Shown: piece by piece, positions 17,191 through 26,071 of the stretch
Numbering within the stretch: position 1 is the stretch's first letter
How the letters are laid out: each line of letters begins with the position of its first letter
From: Prescottella soli
Lineage (GTDB): Bacteria > Actinomycetota > Actinomycetes > Mycobacteriales > Mycobacteriaceae
Length of the DNA: 64,000 nt
Assembly: GCF_040024445.1 (NCBI RefSeq)
Contig: NZ_CP157276.1
Coordinates: 4,526,001 to 4,590,000 of the forward strand
Direction of reading: 5' to 3'
Made by a program: the position numbers and the translations under genes
Notes under the pieces: generated by a model
Seen by the model: only the letters and a program-made list of their open reading frames with translations
What the model was told of the DNA's origin: nothing
The model's database searches: none

Positions 17191-17892
17191 TTGGGGACGC
17201 AGCGGCGCACGTGGGCGGGCACGGGCATCGAGCAACGTCGTGCCGCGCGCCGCGACGCGTTGCTGGCCGCGGGCGTGGACCTCCTCGGGGCCGAAGGGGG
17301 CGCGGCCGTCGGCGTCCGGGCCGTGTGCCGCGCGGCCGAGCTCACCGAGCGGTACTTCTACGAGAGTTTCACCGACCGTGACGAATTCGTGCGCGCGGTG
17401 TACGACGAGGTCGGCCGACGGGCCCACGAGGCCCTCGTGGCGGCGGTCGGGTCGGCGCGGTCGCCGCGTGACCGGGCGTCGGCCGCGGTGTCCGCGTTCG
17501 TGGAGTTGATGGTCGACGACCCCGCCCGCGGCCGAGTGCTGCTGTTGGCGCCGCTGGCCGAGCCGGCGTTGGGCGGGCAGGGGCTCGAGCTGGCCCCGGC
17601 GTTCGTGCTGCTGGTCCACGAGCAGCTGTCGGAGATCGCCGATCCGGCCGAGCGGCAGATGACCGCAGTCGGCCTGGTCGGCGCGCTGACGAGCCTGTTC
17701 ATCGGCTACCTCGACGGCACGATCGTCACCTCCCCAGCGAGCTTCGTCGCGCATTGTGTCGACCTGGTCGAGGGCGCCGCTCGACGGCAGGCCGACACGA
17801 TGCGCGCCGGTCGGCCGCCTCAGCCCAGCGATTCGAGCCAGGCGGCGGCCGCCAACAGCCTCGATTCCGACCCGGGCCGCCCCACGAGCTGA
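17191..17892 (+). CDS. TetR family transcriptional regulator
   Basis: 233 residues from a TTG at 17191, which follows a GGAGGG ribosome-binding site closely. The DNA-binding domain is clear: a first helix rich in Arg (EQRRAARRDALLAAGVDLL) and then VGVRAVCRAAELTERYFYESFTDRDEF, a standard TetR helix-turn-helix. The C-terminal ligand domain is hydrophobic with no recognised motif. It is divergent from the MpaB-like gene, with an inverted-repeat operator between, so autorepression and control of that gene are likely. Its last 73 nt overlap, antisense, the end of the iac-cluster amidase gene. Confidence 0.85.
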   Translation: MGTQRRTWAGTGIEQRRAARRDALLAAGVDLLGAEGGAAVGVRAVCRAAELTERYFYESFTDRDEFVRAVYDEVGRRAHEALVAAVGSARSPRDRASAAVSAFVELMVDDPARGRVLLLAPLAEPALGGQGLELAPAFVLLVHEQLSEIADPAERQMTAVGLVGALTSLFIGYLDGTIVTSPASFVAHCVDLVEGAARRQADTMRAGRPPQPSDSSQAAAANSLDSDPGRPTS

Positions 17893-19097
17893 AGCCCCAG
17901 GGGTAGTCCCCGCGGATCGCGTCGGCCGGGCACGGTCACCACCGGCAAGCCCAGTGCCTGCCACGGTCGGCTCAGCACCGGTGATCCGGTCGCGCTCAGC
18001 CCCGGGGGCGCGACCCCGAGGGCGGCCGGGCCGAGGATGAACTCGTCGTCCGTCCAATCCGACAGCAGCCGCGCACGTACGGCCGCGATGCCGTCGCGAG
18101 CGTCTCGGTACGCCGCGTCCGAGGTGTCGGCGCCGGCCCGCAGCAACTCGGCGAACGGCGTACTGACCCGATCCGGTACCGCGGCCTCCGCGGCCCGCTC
18201 GCGTGCGGCCTCGTAGGACATCACCGTGTGATGGAACTCGTTGAGGGCGACTGTGTCTCGGTCCAGTCCGGCGTCGTCGGGCGGGGCGCCGGCAGCCGCC
18301 GCGGTGGCTGCCGCGTCCGCGAGAGCCGCCGCCATGTCGGTCGAGACCTCCCCGAGCTCGGTACCGCGCCACACCCGTAGTCTGCGCGGGGCCGCCGGCG
18401 TCAGTGGGGGAGCCGTCACGCCGTCCCGCATTGCGGTCCAGAACAGGTACAGGTCGTCGACGGTCCGGGCGAGCAGCCCGACGGTGTCCAGGCTCGGGCT
18501 CAGCCCGGTGATCCCGCTCGTGTCGATGTCGCCGTGCGTCGTGACCAGCCCGGCGACGCCGCAGAACGACGCGGGTCGAGTCAGCGACCCCGCGGTCTGG
18601 GTGCCGAGGGCCGCCGGGATCGTGCCGGCAGCGACGGCCGCCGCCGACCCGCTCGACGACCCGCCCGGTGTGTGTCCCGGGGCGTGCGGGTTACGGGTGG
18701 GGCCCGGCTGGAAGTACCCGAACTCCGTGGTCACCGTCTTGCCGATCGGCACCGCGCCCGACAGCCGCAGCCGGGCGACACAGGACGCGTCCCCTGCCGC
18801 GGGCACGCTGTCGGTGAGGTCACTGCCACACCGGGTCGGCATGCCGGCGACGTCGATCAGGTCCTTGACCCCGACCGGAACGCCCCACAGCGGACCCCGG
18901 GGCGCGTCGGCCCCGAGGCGTGCCACGGACTGTCGGGCGAGGTCGGCGTCGACGTGCGCCCACGCGTGGAGGTCGGGCTCGTCCCTCGCGACTGCGTCGA
19001 GGGTGCCCTCGATGATCCGGGCCGGATTGGACTCGCCGGCGGCGAGGCGGCGGACCAGCACACGCAGCGGTCCCGGGGGTACGGCGTCGGGGATCAC
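17820..19097 (-). CDS. iacH: Amidase signature family protein (IacH-like)
   Basis: 425 residues from a GTG at 19097. The amidase signature is complete: catalytic Lys in PVGVKDLIDV, the GGSSSGSAAAVAAG loop with the cis-Ser, and the nucleophile Ser in the TQTAGSLTRPASFCG segment. In iac (indole-3-acetate catabolism) clusters an amidase, IacH, is a standing member though its exact step is debated. The GTG overlaps the stop of the symporter gene, so it ends a four-gene operon iacG-DUF485-symporter-iacH. An open frame reading back through the symporter region exists but is a frame shadow. General amidase activity on other aromatic or acyl amides is an alternative. Confidence 0.8.
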   Translation of the reverse strand: MIPDAVPPGPLRVLVRRLAAGESNPARIIEGTLDAVARDEPDLHAWAHVDADLARQSVARLGADAPRGPLWGVPVGVKDLIDVAGMPTRCGSDLTDSVPAAGDASCVARLRLSGAVPIGKTVTTEFGYFQPGPTRNPHAPGHTPGGSSSGSAAAVAAGTIPAALGTQTAGSLTRPASFCGVAGLVTTHGDIDTSGITGLSPSLDTVGLLARTVDDLYLFWTAMRDGVTAPPLTPAAPRRLRVWRGTELGEVSTDMAAALADAAATAAAAGAPPDDAGLDRDTVALNEFHHTVMSYEAARERAAEAAVPDRVSTPFAELLRAGADTSDAAYRDARDGIAAVRARLLSDWTDDEFILGPAALGVAPPGLSATGSPVLSRPWQALGLPVVTVPGRRDPRGLPLGLQLVGRPGSESRLLAAAAWLESLG

Positions 19098-20644
19098 GGA
19101 ACCGCCACCGTCTCGTCGTCGAAGAGCGGTTCGCCGCGGCCGGTCAGCGCGCGGGTCCGCATCGCGGTGAAGCGCCGGTCGGCGCGCTCGCGGGCGGCGC
19201 CCGCCGGTGTGCTCGCGAGTGCGACGAGGACCGACACCAGGAGCGAGACGGGGGCGACGGCGAGCGCGGGGTTCGAGAACCCGAGCGGGGCACCCGGGCC
19301 CTGCAACGCCGGGCTGAGCAGGATCACAGTGACGGACAGGACGAGGCCCGCGCCGATGCCGGCCACCACGGCGCGAGCGGTCATGCGCTTCCAGTACATC
19401 GTCAGCAGCAGGGCGGGCAGGTTGGCGCACGCGGCGATCGACATGCCGAGCGACGCGAGGAACGCGACGTTCTGCTTCTGCGCGGCGAGGGCGATCGCGA
19501 CACCGATCAGGCAGGTCGCGACGGTCGCGATACGGGCGGCTCGGTGCTGCGACTCGGCGGACCCGGAGCCGTTCCGGATCACCTGCCCGTACAGGTCGTG
19601 CGCGATGGCGCCGGAGGTGGCGATCACCAGCCCGGACAGCGCGGCGAGGATCGTCACGAACGCCACTGCTGCGACGAACGCCAGCAGCACGCCACCACCG
19701 ACCGTCTCCGCGAGCTGCGCGACCGCGAGGTTGCCGCCGGGGTTCCGGGACTTGATCACATCGATGCCGACGAGTTTTGCTGCGCCGTAACCGAGTACGG
19801 GAACGAGGAGGTAGAACGCGAAGAAGATCCAGATCGCCGTGTAGGCGGACGTCCGGGCCTGCTTCGCATCCGGCACGGTGAGGAACCGGATCATCACGTG
19901 CGGGAGGCCGAGCACGCCGAGGACGAGGCCGACGGTCTGCGACAGCTGGTCGAACGAGGCGGTCCCGGACGTGCGGTGTGGTGCGATGAACGACTGGCCA
20001 AACTCGGCCAGCGCGGTGCTGAACGGGCCGAAGGGATTGAAGTCGAAGCGGACGAGCACCAGCACGAACAGCACTACCGCACACACCATCAGGAGCCCGG
20101 TTTTGATGATCTGGATCCAACTGGTGGCGAGCATTCCGCCGACCAGGGTGTAGATGGTGGTCAGCCCGCCGATGATCAGGACGGCAACCGAGTACTTCAG
20201 GTCGAAGAGCAGCGAAACCAGAAGGGCCGCACCGACGAGCTGTGAGACGAGGTAGACGACGCTGATGACCACGGTGCTGACGGCCATCATCGACCGCACG
20301 TCCTTGCCCGGGAACCGGCTGGCGAGGACGTCGGCCAGCGTGAACCGCCCCAGGTTTCGCAGCGGTTCGGCGACCAGCAGCATTGCGAGGACGAACGCCA
20401 CGGGAACGAACACTGCAAGGTAGAAGCCGTTGAATCCGGTGAGAGCAATGGCGCCGGTGACGCCGAGGAAAGAGGCCGCGGAGATGAAGTCGCCGGCAAT
20501 CGCGACGCCGTTCTGGCGGCCCGTGAGGCTTCCTCCGGCGACGTAGTGGTCGGCCGCGGACTTGTTGCGTTTCGAGGCCCACGCGGTCACCACGAGGGTG
20601 ACGGCGACCAGTGCGGCGAACAGTACTGCGGATACGGGGTTCAC
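19094..20644 (-). CDS. Sodium/solute symporter (SSS family, ActP-like)
   Basis: 516 residues, GTG start at 20644, with about 13 hydrophobic segments. The N-terminal GGSLTGRQNGVAIAGDFISAASFLG is the conserved SSS sodium-binding region, also seen in acetate permease ActP. Later features are the LVGGMLATSWIQIIKTGLLM and ILAALSGLVIATSGAIAHDLY segments. The gene lies between a DUF485 gene and the amidase with 4-nt overlaps on both sides, within the auxin-degradation operon. Import of indole-3-acetate or another small aromatic carboxylate is the natural inference. The family's known substrates are acetate, other monocarboxylates, sugars and proline. Confidence 0.88.
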   Translation of the reverse strand: MNPVSAVLFAALVAVTLVVTAWASKRNKSAADHYVAGGSLTGRQNGVAIAGDFISAASFLGVTGAIALTGFNGFYLAVFVPVAFVLAMLLVAEPLRNLGRFTLADVLASRFPGKDVRSMMAVSTVVISVVYLVSQLVGAALLVSLLFDLKYSVAVLIIGGLTTIYTLVGGMLATSWIQIIKTGLLMVCAVVLFVLVLVRFDFNPFGPFSTALAEFGQSFIAPHRTSGTASFDQLSQTVGLVLGVLGLPHVMIRFLTVPDAKQARTSAYTAIWIFFAFYLLVPVLGYGAAKLVGIDVIKSRNPGGNLAVAQLAETVGGGVLLAFVAAVAFVTILAALSGLVIATSGAIAHDLYGQVIRNGSGSAESQHRAARIATVATCLIGVAIALAAQKQNVAFLASLGMSIAACANLPALLLTMYWKRMTARAVVAGIGAGLVLSVTVILLSPALQGPGAPLGFSNPALAVAPVSLLVSVLVALASTPAGAARERADRRFTAMRTRALTGRGEPLFDDETVAVP

Positions 20645-20946
20645 GACTGCTGGTCCTCTCGTGCGGGGGCGGCACCGAGTTCGAGTTCGGCGACCTTGCT
20701 CATGTAGTAGCGGGCGACGGCGATCGCGACGACGAACTGCGCGAAGGCGTAGGCCCATGCGACGGTGACGCCGCTGAAGAGCACGCCGTCGAGCAGTGAC
20801 GTGAATCCGCCGAGGATCGGGAGCGGGAAGAACGTGACGAGCACGAGAGCGCTCAGTCTGGTGATGAGGGCGGCGCGTCGATCGGCGAGCTCGGTGAGCA
20901 GCTCGGACTCGGGCCGGTCGATATTCGTGATGTCGGACATCGTCAT
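20641..20946 (-). CDS. DUF485 small membrane protein, symporter partner
   Basis: 101 residues with two transmembrane helices (about 30-50 and 58-80) and a short charged N-terminus. DUF485 proteins are almost always encoded directly upstream of acetate-type SSS symporters (yjcH-actP) and are presumed accessory subunits. The ATG at 20946 overlaps the flavin reductase stop (ATGA); a second ATG at 20940 is possible. Its own stop overlaps the symporter GTG. Confidence 0.85.
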   Translation of the reverse strand: MTMSDITNIDRPESELLTELADRRAALITRLSALVLVTFFPLPILGGFTSLLDGVLFSGVTVAWAYAFAQFVVAIAVARYYMSKVAELELGAAPAREDQQS

Positions 20947-21530
20947 TCACCCCCGACGGCGACCGGCGCCGGAGTGACGGTGATGGGGTCGGACCACTCG
21001 TCGTAGAACAGCCAGTCGGGTGACGCGACCGGCATCGACAGTCGATGGAAGGTGCGCTGGAAGTAGACGAGACTGTCGCCGTGCTCTCGTGTGCGGATCC
21101 GGTCCACCTCGACGAACATCACCGAATGCGAGCCCATCGTTCGGCTCTCGCGGATCCGGCCCACCAGTGCGACATGCGCGTTGCGCAGTACCGGAACCCC
21201 GGCGTCGTCGGCGCCATCCCAGATGTCCCAGTCGAATCGCTCCGCCATCGTTGTACCGGTGGCGCCTGCGAAGTGCATCGCCAGCTCCTCGTGGTCCCCG
21301 GCCAGGACGTTGACGGCGATGCGTCCGTTGGTTTGGAACACGTTGTGCATCGCACTGTTTCGGTTCACGCACACCAGTGCGGTGGGCGGAGAGTCCGTCA
21401 CCGAGCACACGGCGGTGACGGTCATACCGCAGCGGCCCGCCGGGCCGTCGGTGGTGATGACGTTGACCGCGGCGGGTAGGTTCGCCATCGCGGATCGGAA
21501 CTCGCGTTGTTCCGGGGTCAGGTCGGGCAC
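20943..21530 (-). CDS. iacG: Flavin reductase (IacG-like)
   Basis: Supplies reduced flavin to a two-component monooxygenase, here most likely IacA. 195 residues from a GTG at 21530, which has a well-placed GGAGG six bases upstream; an in-frame ATG at 21569 lacks such a site. Flavin reductase (HpaC/NtaB fold) motifs are visible: FRSAMANLPAAVNVITT, GMTVTAVCSVTDSPPTALVCVN, INVLA-type segment AVNVLAGDHEELAMHFAG, and a C-terminal YFQRTFHRL. First gene of the operon iacG-DUF485-symporter-iacH, divergent from the response regulator across 252 nt. Confidence 0.88.
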   Translation of the reverse strand: MPDLTPEQREFRSAMANLPAAVNVITTDGPAGRCGMTVTAVCSVTDSPPTALVCVNRNSAMHNVFQTNGRIAVNVLAGDHEELAMHFAGATGTTMAERFDWDIWDGADDAGVPVLRNAHVALVGRIRESRTMGSHSVMFVEVDRIRTREHGDSLVYFQRTFHRLSMPVASPDWLFYDEWSDPITVTPAPVAVGGE

Positions 21531-21782
21531 GGTCTGCCTCCAGGAGGTCGGCTGGATTGTCGGGTGCAAGAGATGGTGAAAGAGGTACGGAGAGCGGCCA
21601 CGGGGCGCGGCTCTTCCAAGATCAGGGTATGAGGTGCGTCACGTTCGGGGCAGTGGCGGCGACGCTAGTCTGCGGTAGCGATTGCCTGCGCGCGATAGGG
21701 GAATCCTTCAGTCCGCCAGTGGCGTTGGGCTACTCTCTGGGGGCGGGGGCAGTCGGGACCGTGACGATCGAGGCAGGATTCG

Positions 21783-22406
21783 ATGGATCAGCAGCAGGAA
21801 ACGTGCGTCTACATCGTCGACGACGATCGGGAACTCTGTCAGTCGCTGGCGTGGCTACTGGCCTCGGTCGACATCCGTTCGGAGTCCTTCTATTCGGTGT
21901 CGTCGTTCCTGGCCGGCCGGCGCACGGACATTCCGGCGTGCCTCGTCCTGGACGTCCGGATGCCCGAGGTCGGCGGATTCCAGTTGCAGGAGGCGCTGCT
22001 CGGGGAGGAGTCACCCATCCCGATCATCTTCGTGTCGGCGCACGGTGACATCAAGATGACGGTGCGGGCGCTGCAGAAGGGTGCGCTCACCTTCATCGAG
22101 AAGCCGTACGATCCGCAGCACATGCTGGACGTCGTGCAGGATGCGCTGCAGGTAGCGCGGCGACGGTTCGACGACCATCGCCGCCTCGACTCGCTGCGCG
22201 GTCGGATCGACGCCCTGACCGTCCGCGAACGGGAGATCCTCTCGTTGGTCCTGGACGGGCTGCCGAGCAAGAACATCGCGAAGGCGCTGGGGATCAGCGT
22301 CAAGACGGTGGACGTGCACCGCACCCGGATCAAGGAGAAGACCGGTGCCGAGAGCATCGCGGTGCTGGTCCGGGACGTCATGCAATCCGGGATCACGGTG
22401 GTCTGA
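21783..22406 (+). CDS. FixJ/StyR-type response regulator
   Basis: 207 residues: receiver domain 1-125 with acidic pair at 13-14, phospho-acceptor Asp57 in LVLDVRMP and Lys107 in FIEKPYD, then a LuxR/FixJ helix-turn-helix at about 140-200 (LTVREREILSLVLDGLPSKNIAKALGISVKTVDVHRTRI). This class (FixJ, StyR, TodT) activates aromatic-degradation operons together with a PAS-containing kinase. Such a kinase is encoded at 28295-29833, at the far end of the auxin operon on the same strand. It is divergent from iacG and convergent with iacF, so it sits between the two catabolic operons that it probably activates. Confidence 0.9.
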   Translation: MDQQQETCVYIVDDDRELCQSLAWLLASVDIRSESFYSVSSFLAGRRTDIPACLVLDVRMPEVGGFQLQEALLGEESPIPIIFVSAHGDIKMTVRALQKGALTFIEKPYDPQHMLDVVQDALQVARRRFDDHRRLDSLRGRIDALTVREREILSLVLDGLPSKNIAKALGISVKTVDVHRTRIKEKTGAESIAVLVRDVMQSGITVV

Positions 22407-22430
22407 CCGTCGACAGCGCTGTGGCGGTCA
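22404..22430. terminator. Possible bidirectional terminator
   Basis: Between the convergent response regulator and iacF, TGACCG (22404-22409) pairs with CGGTCA (22425-22430) around an inner 10-base palindrome at 22413-22422. The left arm includes the regulator's TGA stop. No U-tract is seen; the call rests on position and pairing only. Confidence 0.4.
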
Positions 22431-22433
22431 CGG

Positions 22434-23393
22434 TTACGGCAGCTCGACGATCAGGCGAGGCGAACGCGCCCTCGACACGCACGCGGCGATCCGGTCACCC
22501 GCCTTCTTCTCGCCGACGGTCAGGCAGTTGTCGCGATGATCGGGGGTGCCGCCGAGAACGTCCAGCACGCACGTGCCGCAGATGCCCTCGCGGCACGACG
22601 TATCGATCTCGATGTCGTTGGCCTCGAGGACCTCTGCGATCGAGGCGCCGACGGGAATCTCGAACACCTCACCGGTGTCGAGTTCGAGCTCGAACGGGAC
22701 GTCGGCGTCGGTGTCGACGGGGGCGGCGGCCTCGAAGTGTTCGACGTGGACGTGGTCCTCGCCCACCGCGGGTTCGGCGAGGGTCCGCACCCGGGCCATG
22801 AAGTCCTCCGGCCCACAGGTGTAGACGTGGCTCGCGCCGGTCAGGTCGGACAGCGCCCGTTCGAGGATCTGGTACTGGTCGGCACGGGTGACGCCGAGGT
22901 GCAGGTGTACCCGACCGGCGAACTCCGACTCCTCGAGCAGGTCGACGAACGCGGCCTGCTCCCGGGACCTCGCGAAGTAGTGCAGGTCGAACGGCTGCCG
23001 CTGTGCGTGGAGCGCGAAAGCGAGGCTCAGCATCGGGGTGAGCCCGATCCCGGCGCCGACGAGGACGTGGTGGTCGGCGCCGGGGACGACGGACATCAGG
23101 TTCCGCGGCGGACTGATCCGGAGTTCGGTCCCGACGCCCACCCGATCGTGCAGCGCGGCGGACGCGCCCCGCGCACCGTTCTCGCGTTTGACCGCGACCA
23201 GGTACGAGTCTGTGCGGTGGGGCGGGCTGCACAGCGAGTACTGGGTCACCACCTCGGTGGGCCCCATTACGTCGATGTGCGCGCCGGCCGAGTAGGGCTC
23301 GAGCGGTCCACCGTCCGACCGGACCAGCCGGAACGACTTGATGTCCCGGGCCTCGTCGACGATCTCCGAGACTGTGACAGTGAACATCTTCAT
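22434..23393 (-). CDS. iacF: Oxygenase ferredoxin-NAD(P)H reductase (IacF-like)
   Basis: Class IA (phthalate dioxygenase reductase-like) electron-transfer protein of 319 residues. The FMN/FAD domain has the QYSLCSPP flavin motif (about 51-58), the nucleotide domain has GAGIGLTPMLSLA (113-125) and YTCGPEDFM (191-199), and a plant-type [2Fe-2S] domain closes the protein with Cys267, 272, 275 and 305. It would pass electrons from NAD(P)H to the Rieske dioxygenase IacCD encoded upstream in the same operon. Last gene of the operon iacABICDEF; the stop is 27 nt from the convergent regulator stop. Confidence 0.92.
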   Translation of the reverse strand: MKMFTVTVSEIVDEARDIKSFRLVRSDGGPLEPYSAGAHIDVMGPTEVVTQYSLCSPPHRTDSYLVAVKRENGARGASAALHDRVGVGTELRISPPRNLMSVVPGADHHVLVGAGIGLTPMLSLAFALHAQRQPFDLHYFARSREQAAFVDLLEESEFAGRVHLHLGVTRADQYQILERALSDLTGASHVYTCGPEDFMARVRTLAEPAVGEDHVHVEHFEAAAPVDTDADVPFELELDTGEVFEIPVGASIAEVLEANDIEIDTSCREGICGTCVLDVLGGTPDHRDNCLTVGEKKAGDRIAACVSRARSPRLIVELP

Positions 23394-23450
23394 GGTCCTT
23401 CATTCCTCCCTACCACGACCCAACCGTTCGACACCGGAACAGGTTGAGGG

Positions 23451-24191
23451 TCAACGCATGTACAGTCCGCCGTTGACGTCCCAGCAGGCGCCGGTGACCG
23501 ACATCGCGGTGGGCGAGGCCAGCAGCGCGACGGTCTCGGCGATGAACTCCGGGGAACCGAGTGTCCCGACCGGAATGGTCGTCACGATGCGGCCCAACTG
23601 CTCGGCTGGTACGGTCTCCCGCACCACCGGGAGGTCCAGCGGCCCGGGCGAGACGGCATTGACCGTCACACCCGCGCCCGCGAGTTCGCGGGCGAAGACC
23701 TTGGTGAGCGTGGCGACGCCGCCCTTCGCGGCCGCGTAGTGCGCGCCGGTGGCGGTGCCTCCGTTCTGGCCGGCGAGGGAGGCGATGTTGACGATCCTGC
23801 CGTACCCCCGATCCGCGAGGTACGCGCCGAAGACCTGACAGCCCAAAAACGTTCCGTTGAGGTTGGTCTCGACGATGTCGGAGAACTCCTCGGCGGAGAT
23901 CGACATCAGCTGTCCGGTCTGTGAGCGCCCGGCGTTGTTGACGAGGACGTCGACCCGCCCCCAGCGCTCGACCACCCGGTCGCGCAGCGCCGTGAAGTCG
24001 GCCTTGCTCCGGATGTCCAGGGCGGCGCCGAAGGCCCGCTCGCCAGTGGGATCCAGTTCGGTCGCGACGGTGTGCGCCGCACTGCCGTCGAGGTCGGCGA
24101 GTGCGACGCGGTAGCCGCGACGGTACAGGTGACGTGCGATGGTGGCGCCGAGCCCGCGCCCGGAGCCCGTGACCACTGCGACGGTGTCCAC
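23451..24191 (-). CDS. iacE: Short-chain dehydrogenase (IacE-like)
   Basis: Classical SDR of 246 residues with TGSGRGLG cofactor motif, NNAGRSQTG, catalytic Ser in NIASLAGQNGG, and HYAAAKGG with the Tyr-Lys pair; the C-terminus GACWDVNGGLYMR is typical of the FabG-like subgroup. In iac clusters the SDR IacE follows the initial oxygenation of indole-3-acetate, in the route from 2-hydroxy- or dioxindole-3-acetate towards catechol. The gene lies between the dioxygenase small subunit and the reductase on the minus strand, with gaps of about 57 nt on each side. Confidence 0.88.
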   Translation of the reverse strand: MDTVAVVTGSGRGLGATIARHLYRRGYRVALADLDGSAAHTVATELDPTGERAFGAALDIRSKADFTALRDRVVERWGRVDVLVNNAGRSQTGQLMSISAEEFSDIVETNLNGTFLGCQVFGAYLADRGYGRIVNIASLAGQNGGTATGAHYAAAKGGVATLTKVFARELAGAGVTVNAVSPGPLDLPVVRETVPAEQLGRIVTTIPVGTLGSPEFIAETVALLASPTAMSVTGACWDVNGGLYMR

Positions 24192-24249
24192 GTGGTTGGT
24201 CCTTTCGGTGGCGGATCTGTCGCGAGCGACGATCCGGTGGTCGATGCGG

Positions 24250-24753
24250 CTAGAGCAGGTACCCGGAGGCGTTGACGGCGCTTTCGGAGTTCACGAGACG
24301 AATCACCTTCAGCTCCAGCCGAGGTCCGTCCGCGGTCGATCGGATGCGGTGGGTGAGCTCGGCTGCGAGCGTCTGCTGGGTATCGCGCCGGAAGCCGACG
24401 AGAATCTGCGCCGACCGCAGGGTGACGGTGTCTTCGGTTCGGTCCTCGACGGTGAATCGGGAGACTGTGCGGACGGTCCGCGCGGCGGCCAGGGCCGACA
24501 TCGAGTAACCGGATGTGAGTCGCTCGATACGCATCCGACGCATCCGGCTGTCGTCGTTGACCATGTTGAGGTGCGCGTCGAAGTCCTCGATCGCGGGGTC
24601 GATCGGGATGACGTAGCGACCGTCCTCCGTCCACAGGGCGTCCCACGCCCGGTAGTCCTTCGCGTCGAGGAGTGCCGCTTCGTGCCAGATCAGTTCGATG
24701 GCCTCGAGCACCCGGCCGTCGATCGACCGGCCGGTCACCAGATCAGCGAGCAT
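24250..24753 (-). CDS. iacD: Aromatic-ring dioxygenase small subunit (IacD-like)
   Basis: 167 residues with the cone-shaped NTF2-like fold pattern of Rieske dioxygenase beta subunits: an N-terminal LIWHEAALLDAKDYRAWDALWTEDGRYVIPID helix-strand unit and MRRMRIERLTSGYSMS in the middle. It is structural and pairs with the catalytic large subunit. The ATG overlaps the end of the large-subunit gene by 11 nt, supporting coupled 1:1 translation. Confidence 0.9.
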   Translation of the reverse strand: MLADLVTGRSIDGRVLEAIELIWHEAALLDAKDYRAWDALWTEDGRYVIPIDPAIEDFDAHLNMVNDDSRMRRMRIERLTSGYSMSALAAARTVRTVSRFTVEDRTEDTVTLRSAQILVGFRRDTQQTLAAELTHRIRSTADGPRLELKVIRLVNSESAVNASGYLL

Positions 24754-26029
24754 CGTTCATCATCTTCTTCCACATCGCATACGCTTCGCGCATTCCGGTT
24801 TCGTCGGTGACATGCGAGGTGCGGTGCCCATCGCTGTCGAGGCTCTCGCGGTTCAGCCCTCGGTTGACCATGATCGGCATGTCGGGGGCGCCGTTGGCGC
24901 CGCGCTGCACGCGATCCCACGCCTCGGCGTCGTCGGGGCTGCCGAATCCGAAGGGGCCCTGGAAGTGTTCGTGAATCCGCAGGCGCTCGCGGTTGACGAT
25001 CTCCGGTCCACCGTCCAGCCCCAGCGCGACATGCCGAATCTCCGTCTCGTCGACCGATATCGGCTGAAGCACCCGGAAGAAGGACATGGACATGGCCACG
25101 TTCGGGAAGATGTTCAGGTTGAATCCGGCGCCGTGCATCGAGCGGACGATGCGCCGGACCTTCTCGGGCGGCATCGTCTTCGACAGTTCGGCGACGACGT
25201 GGTCGAACCGCCCCTGCAGCTCTTCGGTGCCGTCGTCGTAGTCGAGATCGACGTGCTCGGGCACCATGATCGCGACACTGTGGCCGTTGCCGAGCGCGTG
25301 GGTGACGGCCTGGTCGTCGGTCATGAACGAGAGCATGTCGGCGGTCTCGGCGTCGACGGACGACATCCACGACCGGTGGACGATCGGGAAGTGGTAGCCG
25401 TCGGTCGTGTTCTCCAACTGGATCTTCCAGTTGCCTCGGAACCGGAATCGGTGCTCGCCCTGCGTCTTGATCGGGTACCCGGCGCCCTGCTTCATGAACA
25501 GGTCGATCCAGGGCTTGGCATCACCGAGGTAGTCCTCGAGCGGCTCGATGTCGGGATCGAAGCTCGCGAAGATCATCCCGGCGTAGGACTCGACGCGGAG
25601 GCGCTGCAGCGGCAGGTCCTTCTTGTCGAGGTCGGCGTCGTAACCGTCGGGGTACGGGATGCCGCGCAGTCGGCCGTCGAGCGCGTAGGACCAGCTGTGG
25701 TACGGGCAGGTGAAACCGTTGGCCTTGCCCTTGGGGACCTCGCACACGCTGGCGCCGCGGTGCCGGCAACGGTTGAGCAGAACATTGAAGTTGCCCTTGC
25801 GATCCCGGTTCACGATCACCGGCTGTCGGCCGATGGTCGCCGTCTTGAAGCTGCCCGCTTCGGGGATTTCGCTCTCGTGGGCGACCCAGACCCACGTGCG
25901 GTGAAAGATGCGTTCGAGCTCGAGCTCGAACACCTCTGGATCGGTGTACAGCGAGCCCGCGACGCGGTCGTCCGAGACGAGGTCGGCTGCGGCGGGGGCG
26001 GGTCGGTCGGGTTCGAGGAAGGTGGTCAT
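24743..26029 (-). CDS. iacC: Rieske dioxygenase large subunit (IacC-like)
   Basis: 428 residues. The Rieske [2Fe-2S] ligands are Cys88-x-His90 and Cys108-x2-His111; the mononuclear iron ligands are His213 and His218 in the DGYHFPIVH motif, with Asp210 as the electron-bridging residue. This is the catalytic subunit of the iac cluster dioxygenase acting on an oxidised indole-3-acetate intermediate. Length and both metal sites are complete. Iac membership rests on the neighbouring IacA, IacB and IacI-like genes; alone it could be assigned only to the ring-hydroxylating dioxygenases. Confidence 0.9.
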   Translation of the reverse strand: MTTFLEPDRPAPAAADLVSDDRVAGSLYTDPEVFELELERIFHRTWVWVAHESEIPEAGSFKTATIGRQPVIVNRDRKGNFNVLLNRCRHRGASVCEVPKGKANGFTCPYHSWSYALDGRLRGIPYPDGYDADLDKKDLPLQRLRVESYAGMIFASFDPDIEPLEDYLGDAKPWIDLFMKQGAGYPIKTQGEHRFRFRGNWKIQLENTTDGYHFPIVHRSWMSSVDAETADMLSFMTDDQAVTHALGNGHSVAIMVPEHVDLDYDDGTEELQGRFDHVVAELSKTMPPEKVRRIVRSMHGAGFNLNIFPNVAMSMSFFRVLQPISVDETEIRHVALGLDGGPEIVNRERLRIHEHFQGPFGFGSPDDAEAWDRVQRGANGAPDMPIMVNRGLNRESLDSDGHRTSHVTDETGMREAYAMWKKMMNDAR

Positions 26030-26071
26030 GTGGTTGTCCTTCGAAGTGGGCTGGTGGCGTGCATCCGCTGC

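Noticed and set aside
17820-20675. A single 951-codon frame spanning the amidase and symporter
   Set aside because: The upstream part has an Arg-rich composition and overlaps the symporter in another frame. The amidase has its own GTG overlapping the symporter stop, so this is not a fusion protein.
21531-21782. Search for a regulator binding site between iacG and the response regulator
   Set aside because: Short repeats can be found but none is a convincing palindrome or direct repeat; the same holds for 28088-28294.
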